Shown piece after piece: positions 32,508 through 42,448 of a stretch of 46,479 nucleotides of DNA. Where the stretch lies: NCBI GenBank assembly GCA_903875455.1, contig CAIQWF010000169.1:1-46479 (forward strand). Direction: 5' to 3'. The notes under the pieces were generated by a model that saw nothing but the letters and a program-made list of their open reading frames with translations, searched no databases and was not told the DNA's origin. Source of the DNA: an uncultured Pseudomonadota bacterium (GTDB taxonomy: Bacteria > Pseudomonadota > Gammaproteobacteria > Methylococcales > Methylomonadaceae). The position numbers and the translations under genes were made by a program. Position 1 is the stretch's first letter. Every line of letters starts with the position of its first letter.

Positions 32508-35195
32508 ATGAAAAAAATAATAAAGCTTATGTTCTATCCTGCCGTTACCTTGATGAGCCAATTTAATTACTCAAAGCGGTTTGCGCTACTGGCAGTCATG
32601 TCTTTAATTGCGATAAGCGTGGTGGTCTCCAGCCTTTCTGTCAGTTTGAATCAAACAATTAAAACATTGGAGAAAGAGACAGCCGGCATTGAGTTAGTTG
32701 AAAACCTTTCAAAAACGGTTCAATTGTTGCAGCAGCATCGTGGGCTTTCTGCCGGATTATTAGGCGGTGTCCGCAGCATGAACGATGGCAGGGCAGGGAA
32801 GGAGGCAGAAATTCTGCTTGCGGTTAATAATTTGGATTCCAAGCTTCCTGCACAATCAAATTTGGCTGATGAATGGCGCAACATCAAGGCGGATGTCAAA
32901 AAACTGTTCGCAGAAGGTCTTACTTTCAATATTGAGCAAAACTATACTGCTCACACCCGGCTGATTGCGCAGTTATTATTATTTGAAGCTGAAATTGCCG
33001 ATGACTATTCGTTAATTCTGGATACCGAAATAGATACTTTTTATTTGATTGATACCAGCATTCATCATTTACCGAAAGCTTTAGAAACATTAGGGCAAAT
33101 TCGAGCCTTTGGAACCGGTATTCTGGCGAAAAAAACACTCTCAGAACAGGATGCGGTAACTCTTTTAGTACTGGTAGAACAGCGTAATAATGCACTTGCA
33201 GAGCTTAAAATCAATCTGAAAAAAGCAAGCTGTTATAACCCAGCCATGCAAAGCCTGTTCAGTGGTGTATTTAGCAATATTGACCAGGTAACGCAACAGG
33301 TTGAGGTAGTTCTTGCATCAGACATCCTGCAAAGAAAATTTCTAATCCACCCTGATAATTTTTTTAACATGGTGACTATCGCCATCGATAAAAGCTATCA
33401 GCAAATGTATGAATCATTGCTGCCAGCGACAAAAAAACTGCTGGAACAGCGGCTTGCCCGGGAAAAATATACGCTTTATTTCAGTATTGGTATGGCATTT
33501 GCGGTCTTTACTGTTGTTATTTATTTTGCTGCCGGCATTTATCTTTCAATTCGCCATAGCATTCATGCACTGACTTCTTCCGCTCACGCTTTTGCCAAAG
33601 GCGATTTTAGTCAGCGCATTCATCTTGACACCCGTGATGAGCTTAGAAAGATAGGCACAAGTTTTAATGAAATGGCGGATGGTTTTGTTTCTTTACTGGC
33701 GACCCGCAGCGAAGACGATGCTCGTTTGCGGGCTATTTTCGATTGCAGTTTGGATGCGATGGTGCAAATAGATTCTGAGGGTAAAGTTACAGGCTGGAAC
33801 AAGCAGGCGACTATTACCTTTGGCTGGACTGCTGAAGAGGCGATTGGGCAAAAACTGCATGAAATGATTGTGCCGTTTCAGTATCGACAAAACCATATAA
33901 ATGGGTTGAAACACTTTTTAGAGACCGGCGTTGGCAACATGCTGAATTCACGGTTTGAGATTACCGCCCTGCACAAAAACGGCACTGAATTTCCGATTGA
34001 AATCTATGTTAACCCGCTTAAGTTGGCGGAAAAGTATGAATTCACCGCATTTATTCATGACATTTCGGCACGCAGGCAAAATCAGGAAAAACTGCAACTT
34101 GCCAATCTGGTTTACCAGCATAGCATTGAAGGGATCTTTGTTACCGATGCAAACAATGAGATTATTGCGGCGAATCCGGCTTTTACTGAAATAACCGGCT
34201 ATTCACTGGCAGACATTTTAGGCAAAAATCCAAGGATATTTAAATCTGACCGCCATGACTTGGGTTTTTATCAGGCAATGTGGCACGACATTATAACCAA
34301 AGGTCATTGGCAGGGCGAAATCTGGGACAGGCGCAAAAATGGCGAGATACATGCGAAGTTTTTAACCATTAACAGCATTTTCGACAAAGATGGAAAACTC
34401 CACCGCTACCTGGCGTTGTTTTCAGACATCACGGCGCACAAACAATATGAAGAAGAAATCAAGCGCTTGAGTAACTCTGAACTGAATAAAGCCAAGCTGG
34501 AGGCTGAAAAAGCCAATCGTGCCAAAAGCGATTTTTTATCCAGCATGAGTCATGAATTACGCACCCCGATGAATGCCGTGTTAGGTTTTGCCCAGCTGCT
34601 GGAATCAGAAGATTTGTCCGAAGATCAACAGGACAGCGTGAAAGAGATTTTGACTGCCGGCCATCATTTAATGGATTTAATCAACGAAGTGCTGGATTTG
34701 TCGAAAATTGAATCGGAAAAACTGGATTTAACTCTGGAAAAAATTGCTCTCAATACGCTGGTGCAAAATTGTTTGAGTTTGGCTCAGCCTTTGGCGATTA
34801 AGAACCGGATTAAAATTATTGACAACATTAGCGCGACCAGTGATTTTTCACTATTAGCCGATGCCTTGCGTTTTAAACAGGTGCTGCTTAATTTAATTTC
34901 CAATGCCATTAAATATAACCGGATTGAAGGCAGCGTGACTCTTTCCTTTGAAGTCGTTAATCCACAAACCTTAAAAATTAAGGTGACGGACACCGGCAAT
35001 GGTTTGTCAGAATCCCAACTGTCAAAACTGTTTCAACCTTTTGAACGGCTGAGCGCCAAAAATTCAAGCATAGAAGGCACTGGTATCGGTTTGCATATCA
35101 GCAAAAAGCTGATTGAATCAATGAACGGCAATATTGGCGCAAGCAGCAGTGAAGGAACAGGCAGCTGTTTTTGGGTTGAAATTCCGCTGGCTTAA
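32508..35195 (+). CDS. Membrane sensor histidine kinase with NIT-like sensor, HAMP and two PAS domains
   Basis: The 895-residue kinase has TM1 (about 24-44) and a periplasmic all-helical domain with QLLQQHRGLSAGLLGG (about 72-87), the signature of nitrate/nitrite-sensing (NIT) or related helical sensors. TM2 (about 323-347), HAMP (about 345-397) and two PAS domains (about 405-520 and 530-645, the second with AANPAFTEITGYSLADILGKNPRIF) follow. The kinase core has phosphorylated H682 in SMSHELRTPMNAV, N-box LLNLISNAIKYN and G-boxes DTGNGL and GTGIGL. There is no attached receiver and no response regulator next to it, so its partner is elsewhere. Gene arsR follows 13 bp after the stop. Confidence 0.92.
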   Translation: MKKIIKLMFYPAVTLMSQFNYSKRFALLAVMSLIAISVVVSSLSVSLNQTIKTLEKETAGIELVENLSKTVQLLQQHRGLSAGLLGGVRSMNDGRAGKEAEILLAVNNLDSKLPAQSNLADEWRNIKADVKKLFAEGLTFNIEQNYTAHTRLIAQLLLFEAEIADDYSLILDTEIDTFYLIDTSIHHLPKALETLGQIRAFGTGILAKKTLSEQDAVTLLVLVEQRNNALAELKINLKKASCYNPAMQSLFSGVFSNIDQVTQQVEVVLASDILQRKFLIHPDNFFNMVTIAIDKSYQQMYESLLPATKKLLEQRLAREKYTLYFSIGMAFAVFTVVIYFAAGIYLSIRHSIHALTSSAHAFAKGDFSQRIHLDTRDELRKIGTSFNEMADGFVSLLATRSEDDARLRAIFDCSLDAMVQIDSEGKVTGWNKQATITFGWTAEEAIGQKLHEMIVPFQYRQNHINGLKHFLETGVGNMLNSRFEITALHKNGTEFPIEIYVNPLKLAEKYEFTAFIHDISARRQNQEKLQLANLVYQHSIEGIFVTDANNEIIAANPAFTEITGYSLADILGKNPRIFKSDRHDLGFYQAMWHDIITKGHWQGEIWDRRKNGEIHAKFLTINSIFDKDGKLHRYLALFSDITAHKQYEEEIKRLSNSELNKAKLEAEKANRAKSDFLSSMSHELRTPMNAVLGFAQLLESEDLSEDQQDSVKEILTAGHHLMDLINEVLDLSKIESEKLDLTLEKIALNTLVQNCLSLAQPLAIKNRIKIIDNISATSDFSLLADALRFKQVLLNLISNAIKYNRIEGSVTLSFEVVNPQTLKIKVTDTGNGLSESQLSKLFQPFERLSAKNSSIEGTGIGLHISKKLIESMNGNIGASSSEGTGSCFWVEIPLA

Positions 35196-35208
35196 TTAAC
35201 AAACCTTG

Positions 35209-35565
35209 ATGAATCCTATGTTACTCCCTGAAAATTATTTTAAGGCCTTAAGCGATGAAACGCGCTTGCGCTGTCTGACCTTGTTATACAAGGAAGGTGA
35301 ACTATGCGTTTGCGAACTGACTGCTGCTTTGGAGCTTTCCCAGCCCAAAATTTCCCGCCATCTCGCACCGTTACGGCATAACGGCATTTTGCAGGATAGC
35401 CGGATTGGCCAGTGGGTTTATTACAAGATTAATCCGTTGTTGCCAGACTGGGCATTTCATGTATTGGCCGCCGCCGTTGAAGCGACAATCAATAATCCAG
35501 TTTATCAGCAAGATCTGGTTCGTTTGAAAGCCATGAGTGAACGGCCACAAAAAAACTGTTGTTAG
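35209..35565 (+). CDS. arsR: ArsR-type arsenic-responsive repressor
   Basis: This 118-residue winged-helix repressor has LSDETRLRCLTLLYKEGELCVCEL with the cysteine pair C33/C35 that binds arsenite and releases DNA, then LSQPKISRHLAPLR as the recognition helix. A CC pair ends the chain. ATG 35209 is preferred to a TTG just before it. It precedes arsC by 73 bp, and that gap contains a palindrome that may be its operator. Confidence 0.93.
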   Translation: MNPMLLPENYFKALSDETRLRCLTLLYKEGELCVCELTAALELSQPKISRHLAPLRHNGILQDSRIGQWVYYKINPLLPDWAFHVLAAAVEATINNPVYQQDLVRLKAMSERPQKNCC

Positions 35566-35585
35566 AGCTTTTTTCAAATTTTTAA

Positions 35586-35605
35586 TATATGCTTATCCGC
35601 ATATA
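35586..35605. promoter_or_regulatory. Palindrome between arsR and arsC, candidate ArsR operator
   Basis: TATATGC at 35586-35592 and GCATATA at 35599-35605 form a 7-bp inverted repeat with a 6-nt centre, next to a TATAAA -10-like sequence at 35602-35607 in front of arsC. Size and AT-rich arms resemble operators of ArsR/SmtB repressors. It would give arsC-acr3 their own regulated promoter. Confidence 0.45.
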
Positions 35606-35638
35606 AAGATGTTTAGTTAATTTATCTGAGAGAATCAA

Positions 35639-36118
35639 ATGTTAAACGTTTTAGTTTTATGTACCGGAAACTCCTGCCGCAGTGTGTTGGGCGAGGCATT
35701 ATTCAATCATTTGGGCAAAGGCAAAGTTCAAGCCTTTTCTGCGGGCAGTTTTCCGATTGGGAAAGTTAATCCGAATGCGCTGGCGACTTTGCAACGACAT
35801 GGTTTAAGCACGGAAGGCTATTCCAGCCAATCGTGGGATGAATTTGCCAACCACAACATTGATATAGCCATCACGGTTTGCGATAACGCCGCCGGTGAAG
35901 TTTGTCCTGTTTATTTAAATACCGCCGTCAGGGCGCATTGGGGCTTGCCTGACCCTGCGCATGTTGCAGGAACTGAGGCAGAAATTATCGCCGCATTTGA
36001 AAAAACTTATTCTGCCTTGGAAAAACGCATCAAGGAAATGCTTAGCCTTCCATTGGAAGATTTAACCGATGGTGAGTTAAAAATTTTGTTAAACGATATT
36101 GGCAAAATGGACAGCTAA
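35639..36118 (+). CDS. arsC: Thioredoxin-type arsenate reductase (low-molecular-weight phosphatase fold)
   Basis: The 159-residue protein reduces arsenate to arsenite. The phosphatase-type loop CTGNSCRS gives nucleophile C8 and R14. The cysteine pair C81 and C89 ([11 protein letters not shown]) relays the disulfide to thioredoxin, as in Staphylococcus pI258 Ars[12 protein letters not shown] carries the catalytic Asp. Acr3 follows 2 bp after the stop, so arsenite is made and exported by the same operon. Confidence 0.95.
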   Translation: MLNVLVLCTGNSCRSVLGEALFNHLGKGKVQAFSAGSFPIGKVNPNALATLQRHGLSTEGYSSQSWDEFANHNIDIAITVCDNAAGEVCPVYLNTAVRAHWGLPDPAHVAGTEAEIIAAFEKTYSALEKRIKEMLSLPLEDLTDGELKILLNDIGKMDS

Positions 36119-36120
36119 AC

Positions 36121-37179
36121 ATGGCAGAAAAGCATTTAGGTTTTGTTGAGCAATTTTTAACCCTGTGGATTTTCATGGCAATGGCGGGCGGCGTGGCACT
36201 TGGTTATTTTGTGCCCAGTTTCACCACGTTTTTAACCTGGTTTCAAGTCGGCACAACTTCAATTCCGATTGCCATCGGTTTGATATTAATGATGTATCCG
36301 CCGCTGGCGAAAGTGAAATACGAAGAGCTGCCGCAAGTTTTCAAAAATACCAAAATCCTGATTTTGTCGCTGATTCAAAACTGGCTGGTCGGGCCATTGT
36401 TGATGTTCACGTTAGCGATTATTTTTCTGCGTGATACGCCTGAATACATGGTGGGCTTGATTATCATCGGCTTGGCTCGCTGCATTGCGATGGTGCTGGT
36501 CTGGAATGATCTGGGTGAAGGCGATACTGAATATTGCGCCGGACTGGTGGCGTTTAACTCAATTTTCCAAATGCTGTTTTTTTCGCTCTATGCCTATATT
36601 TTTGTCACGCTATTGCCGCAATGGTTGGGGATTGCTTCCGGGCTGGAAGTGAAAGTCACCATTTTACAAGTCGCCGAAAGTGTACTGATTTATTTAGGCA
36701 TTCCGTTTTTTGGCGGCATGGCGACGCGGTTTTTGCTGATTAAACAGCAAGGCCAGCAATGGTACGAAGAAAAATTTATTCCCAAAATCAGCCCGCTGAC
36801 TTTAATTGCCTTGCTGTTTACCATTTTGGTGATGTTTTCGCTCAAAGGTGAATACATTGTGCAACTGCCGCTGGATGTACTGCGGATAGCGGTGCCGCTG
36901 GTGATTTATTTCATCATCATGTTTTTGGTGACGTTTTATATGTCCGCGACAGTTGGCGCAAATTATAAAGTCAGTGCGACCTTGGCTTTTACCGCCACCG
37001 GCAATAATTTTGAACTGGCGATTGCTGTGGCGATTGCGGTGTTTGGCCTAAATTCAGGACAGGCTTTTGCGGCGGTGATTGGACCGTTGATTGAAGTGCC
37101 GGTGCTGATTTTGCTGGTGAAAGTGGCGTTATATTTTCGGCAAAAATACTTTTTAACCAATGGCGCAGTGAACATCTGA
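36121..37179 (+). CDS. acr3: ACR3 family arsenite efflux transporter
   Basis: This 352-residue, ten-helix membrane protein matches ACR3 transporters, which use the proton gradient to export arsenite. The essential cysteine is C121 in the invariant [34 protein letters not shown] in the second half is also characteristic. It starts 2 bp after arsC and is the last gene of the arsenic operon. It is convergent with the gspE-like gene. Confidence 0.95.
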   Translation: MAEKHLGFVEQFLTLWIFMAMAGGVALGYFVPSFTTFLTWFQVGTTSIPIAIGLILMMYPPLAKVKYEELPQVFKNTKILILSLIQNWLVGPLLMFTLAIIFLRDTPEYMVGLIIIGLARCIAMVLVWNDLGEGDTEYCAGLVAFNSIFQMLFFSLYAYIFVTLLPQWLGIASGLEVKVTILQVAESVLIYLGIPFFGGMATRFLLIKQQGQQWYEEKFIPKISPLTLIALLFTILVMFSLKGEYIVQLPLDVLRIAVPLVIYFIIMFLVTFYMSATVGANYKVSATLAFTATGNNFELAIAVAIAVFGLNSGQAFAAVIGPLIEVPVLILLVKVALYFRQKYFLTNGAVNI

Positions 37180-37204
37180 ATTTAGAAATCCATCGCCGGA
37201 AGAG

Positions 37205-38983
37205 TTAATAATCCACGCCTTCCGGCGCAACCCGCAACACTTCATCAATCGTGGTCAATCCCGCCGCCACTTTTTCCGCCCCACTAAAGCGCAAAGTCCG
37301 CATCCCTTCCTTAATCGCCTGTTTTTGCAAAACGCTGGTATCGCAGTCAGCAATCATTAGTTTTTTCAGCGTGGGCGTACTTTCAAAAATCTCATAAATG
37401 CCAATGCGCCCGGAATAACCGGTATGGCGGCATTCGGTGCAACCGAAGGCTTGATAAATCTGCTGCGGTTTTTCTGCCTTGAAGGGCGCAATCAGGTTTT
37501 GCCATTGCTCATCCGAAACTTCAACCGGCTTTTTGCAATATCGGCACAACATTCTTAACAGCCTTTGCGCCATCACCCCCAGCAAGGTTTGCTGAATCAA
37601 ATAGGCGGGCACGCCGATATTCAATAAGCGTGTGATTGCCGCCGGAGCGTTGTTAGTATGCAAGGTGGACAATACCAAATGTCCGGTCAGTGAAGCTTGA
37701 ATCGCCATTTCTGCGGTTTCCAGATCCCGGATTTCCCCCACCATAATAATATCGGGGTCTTGCCGCATTAAGGTGCGAATCCCCGCCGCAAAATCCAGGC
37801 CGATATTGTGCTGCACCTGCATTTGATTAAAGCTTGGGTCAACCTGCTCAATCGGGTCTTCCACCGTGCAAAGATTGATTTCAGGCGTGGCCAGTTTTTT
37901 CAAGGTGGAATAAAGGGTGGTGGTTTTGCCGGAACCGGTCGGCCCGGTGACTAAAATAATCCCGTGCGCCTGCGAAGTCATCCTGTTCCAGACCGCCAGC
38001 TCGGTTTTATTAAAGCCCAGTTGCTGATAATTGCGCAGCAGCACATCCGGGTCGAAAATCCGCAGCACCAGTTTTTCCCCAAACGCAGTCGGCATGGTGG
38101 ACAGCCGCAATTCAATTTCCTTGTTCTGGCTGGTTTTGGTTTTAATCCGCCCGTCTTGCGGCAGGCGTTTTTCCGCGATATTCATCCGGCTTAAAATTTT
38201 CAGGCGGCTGACTACCGCCACCATGATTGAGGCAGGCAATTGATAAACCGTGTGTAATACCCCGTCTATTCTGAAGCGGACATTGCCCAGTTTGCGGCGC
38301 GGTTCAATATGAATATCACTGGCGCGTTGGTCGAAAGCATATTGCAGTAACCAGCTGACCAGATTGACGATATGCTGATTGTTGGCATCGACATCGGCGG
38401 CTTTGCTCAATTCAACCAGTTGCTCAAAATTTTGCACCGGCTGAGAGCTTTGCTGTTCGGCGTGGGCTGTGGTGGCGCCTTTCAGGGATTTGGCAAACGC
38501 ATAAAACTCGGTCAAATAACGTTTGATTTCATCAGGATTGGCAATCACCCGCTTTACATGGCGATTATTCTGCATTCGTCCCAAATCTGCTTCCCAAGCG
38601 CGGATATACGGTTCGGCGGTTGCCACCACTACTTCATCCTCGGTAATCTGCACCGGCAGAATATTGTAATTGCTTGCATAGGCCTTGCTGTAAATCATAG
38701 TCACGGCTGCCACGTCAATTTTTAGCGGGTCTATGTAGTAATAGGGCAGGGAAACCTTACGCGCCAGCCATTCGCTCAAGCCTTCCAAAGTCAGCTGTTT
38801 GCCGAGTTGGGTTTGGTCGCGCACTTCGCAATCAACCACAATTTTTAAAGGGTGGGTTTGTTTATTGGCGCTGTATTGTTTGCATTTTTCATAATCCGCA
38901 TCAGAAATAATTCCATCGACCTGCAACCAGAACAAAACCTGTTCCAGCGTTAATTTTGTTTCCTTGGTTTTGTTGATATTCAT
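37205..38983 (-). CDS. GspE/PilB-type secretion or pilus assembly ATPase
   Basis: This 592-residue ATPase of the type II secretion/type IV pilus superfamily has an MshEN-like N-terminal domain (about 10-160) and a cyclase-like N2 domain with FDQRASDIHIEPRR. Walker A GPTGSGKT (347-354), the Asp box (VEDPIEQVDPSFNQMQV), Walker B with VGEIRDLETAE, and a four-cysteine zinc site (CRYC ... CTEC) complete the core. It should be an active hexameric motor. No gspF, gspG or pilC gene is adjacent, so it is an isolated copy. It lies 82 bp downstream of the second CHAT gene on the same strand. A 9-bp inverted repeat (37194-37202 with 37219-37227) straddles its stop codon. It may be the ATPase of a type II secretion or MSHA-like system whose other genes are elsewhere. 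Confidence 0.9.
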   Translation of the reverse strand: MNINKTKETKLTLEQVLFWLQVDGIISDADYEKCKQYSANKQTHPLKIVVDCEVRDQTQLGKQLTLEGLSEWLARKVSLPYYYIDPLKIDVAAVTMIYSKAYASNYNILPVQITEDEVVVATAEPYIRAWEADLGRMQNNRHVKRVIANPDEIKRYLTEFYAFAKSLKGATTAHAEQQSSQPVQNFEQLVELSKAADVDANNQHIVNLVSWLLQYAFDQRASDIHIEPRRKLGNVRFRIDGVLHTVYQLPASIMVAVVSRLKILSRMNIAEKRLPQDGRIKTKTSQNKEIELRLSTMPTAFGEKLVLRIFDPDVLLRNYQQLGFNKTELAVWNRMTSQAHGIILVTGPTGSGKTTTLYSTLKKLATPEINLCTVEDPIEQVDPSFNQMQVQHNIGLDFAAGIRTLMRQDPDIIMVGEIRDLETAEMAIQASLTGHLVLSTLHTNNAPAAITRLLNIGVPAYLIQQTLLGVMAQRLLRMLCRYCKKPVEVSDEQWQNLIAPFKAEKPQQIYQAFGCTECRHTGYSGRIGIYEIFESTPTLKKLMIADCDTSVLQKQAIKEGMRTLRFSGAEKVAAGLTTIDEVLRVAPEGVDY

Positions 38984-39065
38984 TGTGAATGCGGATGTTT
39001 TAGATAATGGCAGTGAGTCAATGGCTAAGAAGTTTTTAGGTTTTATTGTAACCTTTCTGCACTTC

Positions 39066-42000
39066 CTAAATCCCCACCACGGTAAACGCCGCCCAGAAAA
39101 ACGGGTCTTTCAAGGCTTTGTCGTTGATGAATTTCAACTGTGTTTTCTGCAGGGCTTGTTGTGGTGAATCGCCATTCAGAACCAAGGTATAAAAGTTTTG
39201 CATGAATTGCTGGGTTTGTTCGTCGGCAACGCTCCACAGGGTTGATAACACGTTTTTAGCCCCTGCTTCCTGAAAAGCGCGGTTTAAGCTGTAAACGCCT
39301 TCACCGACCTGAATATCACCCACACCGGTTTCACAAGCGGAAAGCGTGACTAAATCCGTCCCTTCCAGATTCAAGCCCAATACTTCCAGCGCCGTTAAAA
39401 TACCGTCTGTGCCGTCGGCCTGTTTTTGACCTTTAATGCCGAAGTTTGCGTTGGTTAAGGCCAAACCGGAACGGGTTAAGGGATTTTGATTATTTTCAGA
39501 TTTGTCAGCTAAAAAGAAACCATGTGTGGCAAGATGCAAGATGCGGGGGGCTTTTATGCTATCAACTTGGGCTTCAGAAGCTTGCTTATTCTGAAAAAGT
39601 TGCACAGGTTGTTTAGTTCCAATAAGCTTGGAAAGAGTTTTACCCTCCACAGCCGCAGCCTGGAGTGGCACAAAATAAATATCTTCTTGGCGAGTGGCAA
39701 CGCTTCGGTTGCGATTTGCAGTTGCCGTTTTAGCCTTATCAGTCGTTTTGCCATAATCAGGAGCCGCAAAGATGATTGAATTGCTGGTTCGCCCTGTCAG
39801 CGGAGGCAAGACAATATCTCTGGCGGAAGATAATAAAGTGATTTGTTTGCTTTCTGCCAAATAATGACCTTTCTCATCTTTTAACGCTTTAAAAGGAAAA
39901 AGATGCAAAATGCCGTCTGGAATTACATAAACCTCAGTTGTATTAGCCAGATAAGGAGCTAATGGCAGCCAAACAGATTTGTAAAGGTCTTGACTGGCAT
40001 AATTTAAACTCTCCTCACGAAGCCCCAGATATTCGGTATAGTCTTTGGCACTTTCGCCTGGTTTTCTATTTCGTGGTTCTATGCTTTGACGATAACGAGT
40101 AAGAGCATTGCTAATCGATGCAAATTTATCGAGTTTGATTAATTTAATTCCGTTTTGTTTATCGGCAACCAGAGCGACAACCTGCTCGGTTTGCTCTTTG
40201 TCAGATTTAAAATCTAGGTCTTGGTAAACCAGAAAATCAACAATTGCCTGTTCCGGCTTAAGTTTTTCCAACACTTCCGCCGGTGTCACTTCTGTATTGC
40301 TGCGCTTGAAACTGGCAACTTTTTGACTAAGCTGCATTTCCAGCGTGTTGATTTTCTCTTCCAGGGATTGGATTCTGGCTTTCTCTTTGGGTTTGTCAGA
40401 AAAAGCCAGATTGGCGAGTTGTACTTTCAGGGCATTAAATTCTTCCGCTTGTTTTTGAATAGCAGGGTCTGGGTTTTGTTTGGCTAACGCATTCATTTCG
40501 GAAGAAATCCGCAATAACAAACCTTTGCGGGACAGAGAGAAATAAAAAGCTTCTTCAGGGTTATTATTGGCGTTGTAGAAACTTAAATAAAAGTTGCGGT
40601 CTTTTTCCAGTGTTTGAAGGTAAGATTGGCGGGTTGATTCACTTGCGCCCCAAAGCCAATGTTCTAAGGATTGATTCATCAAACGCAGACTTCTTTTTAG
40701 CAAAGGTTCAGCGTTACCATAGTCAGCTTTTGCACTATAAAGCCTGGCGAGTTCATTTAAGTTTTTGGCAATGTCAGGATGGTCTTTATCCAGGTTTTTT
40801 TCCAAAATTGCCAAACTACGCAAGCCTGAAGACTCCGCCTCTGCATATTTGCCTTGTAGCCGGTAATGTTTTGCCAAAGGTTTCAATACTTTGCTGATAT
40901 TTAAATCCTCTGGTGCTAAAGCTTTTTCCAATATCGCTAATTGTCTTAGATACAAAGGCTCTGCTTGTGCATATTTGCCTTGTGCATCATAAAGCATGGC
41001 TAAACGGCTTAAAATATGGGTTGCATACGCGGTGTTATCAGAGATTAAGTTGTTTTTTTCAAAAAATGCCAGAGTTTTTAGATACAAGGACTCCGCCTGA
41101 GCATACTTACCTTGATCATAATAATTATTTGCCAATATGCCCCAAATGCTGGCAGTCACTAACTCATCTACATTTCCTAGCTGGTATTTGCCAAATATTT
41201 TTTCAATAAGGGCCGAGATTTTTTCGTCAAACGCTAAAGCTTTTCGATAGGAAGACTCAGCCTGCTGATATTTGCCTTGTTTGTTATACAGCTCCCCGAT
41301 AGTACATATACTCTGCGTGACAGTGTTTGCTAACTCAAAAAAATTGGTAAGTGTAGCAACATTATTTTTGCTTAATACTGTTTTGGCCGCATCCGCTTCA
41401 GCCTGGTACTTGCTGAAATTTTTCTCTGTAATCTCTGTGATTCGGATTAATAATGGCTCTGCTAAATCATACTTGCCTTGTTTCTGATAAAGGCTTGCTA
41501 AAAGGTTTAGATTATTAGCTACATCGGGATGGTTTTTACCTAACCCTTTTTCCCTTATTATCAAGCCCTTTTGTAAAAAAGCTTCGGCTGTGCTGTATCT
41601 ACCTTGCCGTATATAAAGTTCAGCCAAATCATTTAAACTTTTTACAATCTCCGGTTGCTCTTTACCAAAAGTTTTTTCCCTAATCGCCAAACTGCGTAAA
41701 TAGAGAGCGTTGGCTTGTTGATAATTCGCTTGAGTTAAATACATATCCGCCAAGGTGTCCAAGCTTTTGGCAACCTCAGGGTGATCTTGACCTAATTTTT
41801 TTTCCTTAAACTGTAATCTGCGTAAAAAACCTAACTCAGCTTGTTCAAACTTACCCTGTTTTTGATAAAGTTGTGCTAAATAATCTAAGCTCACACCAGT
41901 CTCAACGGAGTTTTTATCCACAGACTTTTCAAAAGTTGCCAAGATTCTTTCATAAAGAGGATCTGCTTCACTGTATCTACCTTGATTTATATAAAGTTCT

Positions 42001-42266
42001 AATAATTTAGCCAAGCCAAGACTGGCAACAACGGGATCGTTTTTATCGAAAGTTTTTTCTAAAATTGCGATATTTCTTTGATACACAGGCTCTGCTTCGC
42101 TATACCTCCTTTGTTGTAAATAAATATATCCAAGTTGCCCGCAACTTATCGCATCTTCTTTCTCACAATTCTGCTGAAGTTTTGCTATTTTATCGCTCAA
42201 CTCCCCTGCATATAATGGTTGCAAGCTGACACTTGCTAAAATCAATACTGAAAACAGTTTTTTCAT
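39066..42266 (-). CDS. Secreted TPR-CHAT protease-like protein, second copy
   Basis: This 1066-residue protein starts at ATG 42266 (the TTG at 42281 is not needed) with a signal peptide MKKLFSVLILASVSLQPLYA. About 11 tetratricopeptide units of 42 residues follow (pattern YxxQGKYxxAEPLYxRSL), kinesin-light-chain-like. Then comes a coiled-coil segment (about 580-690) and a C-terminal CHAT domain, a caspase-like peptidase fold. The catalytic dyad is present: H915 in HLATHGFF and C978 in TLSACETG. TPR-CHAT proteins include the Craspase protease of type III-E CRISPR, but that one is cytoplasmic and has a gRAMP partner, absent here. The start overlaps the stop of the nuclease gene as ATGA. The CHAT end is about 94% identical to that of the first copy. 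Targets are unknown. Confidence 0.92.
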   Translation of the reverse strand: MKKLFSVLILASVSLQPLYAGELSDKIAKLQQNCEKEDAISCGQLGYIYLQQRRYSEAEPVYQRNIAILEKTFDKNDPVVASLGLAKLLELYINQGRYSEADPLYERILATFEKSVDKNSVETGVSLDYLAQLYQKQGKFEQAELGFLRRLQFKEKKLGQDHPEVAKSLDTLADMYLTQANYQQANALYLRSLAIREKTFGKEQPEIVKSLNDLAELYIRQGRYSTAEAFLQKGLIIREKGLGKNHPDVANNLNLLASLYQKQGKYDLAEPLLIRITEITEKNFSKYQAEADAAKTVLSKNNVATLTNFFELANTVTQSICTIGELYNKQGKYQQAESSYRKALAFDEKISALIEKIFGKYQLGNVDELVTASIWGILANNYYDQGKYAQAESLYLKTLAFFEKNNLISDNTAYATHILSRLAMLYDAQGKYAQAEPLYLRQLAILEKALAPEDLNISKVLKPLAKHYRLQGKYAEAESSGLRSLAILEKNLDKDHPDIAKNLNELARLYSAKADYGNAEPLLKRSLRLMNQSLEHWLWGASESTRQSYLQTLEKDRNFYLSFYNANNNPEEAFYFSLSRKGLLLRISSEMNALAKQNPDPAIQKQAEEFNALKVQLANLAFSDKPKEKARIQSLEEKINTLEMQLSQKVASFKRSNTEVTPAEVLEKLKPEQAIVDFLVYQDLDFKSDKEQTEQVVALVADKQNGIKLIKLDKFASISNALTRYRQSIEPRNRKPGESAKDYTEYLGLREESLNYASQDLYKSVWLPLAPYLANTTEVYVIPDGILHLFPFKALKDEKGHYLAESKQITLLSSARDIVLPPLTGRTSNSIIFAAPDYGKTTDKAKTATANRNRSVATRQEDIYFVPLQAAAVEGKTLSKLIGTKQPVQLFQNKQASEAQVDSIKAPRILHLATHGFFLADKSENNQNPLTRSGLALTNANFGIKGQKQADGTDGILTALEVLGLNLEGTDLVTLSACETGVGDIQVGEGVYSLNRAFQEAGAKNVLSTLWSVADEQTQQFMQNFYTLVLNGDSPQQALQKTQLKFINDKALKDPFFWAAFTVVGI
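40690..42190 (-). repeat. TPR-coding repeat array of the second CHAT gene
   Basis: About eleven TPR units, some with longer spacers (near 41330-41420), encode the pattern YxxQGKYxxAExLYLRSL. The units are more divergent than in the first copy and AT-richer than the nearby CHAT-coding end. Confidence 0.7.
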
Positions 42267-42448
42267 TGCCCGTTTCCCCAATTTAACCTCAAATTCTCAA
42301 TCTCAACCTCAGTTAAACTAGTCAACTCCATAATTAACTCAATATCGCTATTTTTTAGCAACATCTTTCTAGCAATCGCCATTTTCTCAGCTTTTTTGCC
42401 TTCCTCTATTCCCTCAGTTTTACCAATCACATAAGTAGACTCATACAT
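42263..42448 (-). other. Possible internal start within the nuclease gene (C-terminal 61 residues)
   Basis: An in-frame ATG at 42448 (M239 of the nuclease) is preceded by CAGG seven to ten bases upstream, a plausible ribosome site. It would yield a 61-residue protein consisting only of the C-terminal helical tail (MYESTYVIGKTEG to the end). In E. coli rpnA, a comparable internal product binds and inhibits the full toxin. This is a hypothesis from position and analogy; the ribosome site is moderate. Confidence 0.25.
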
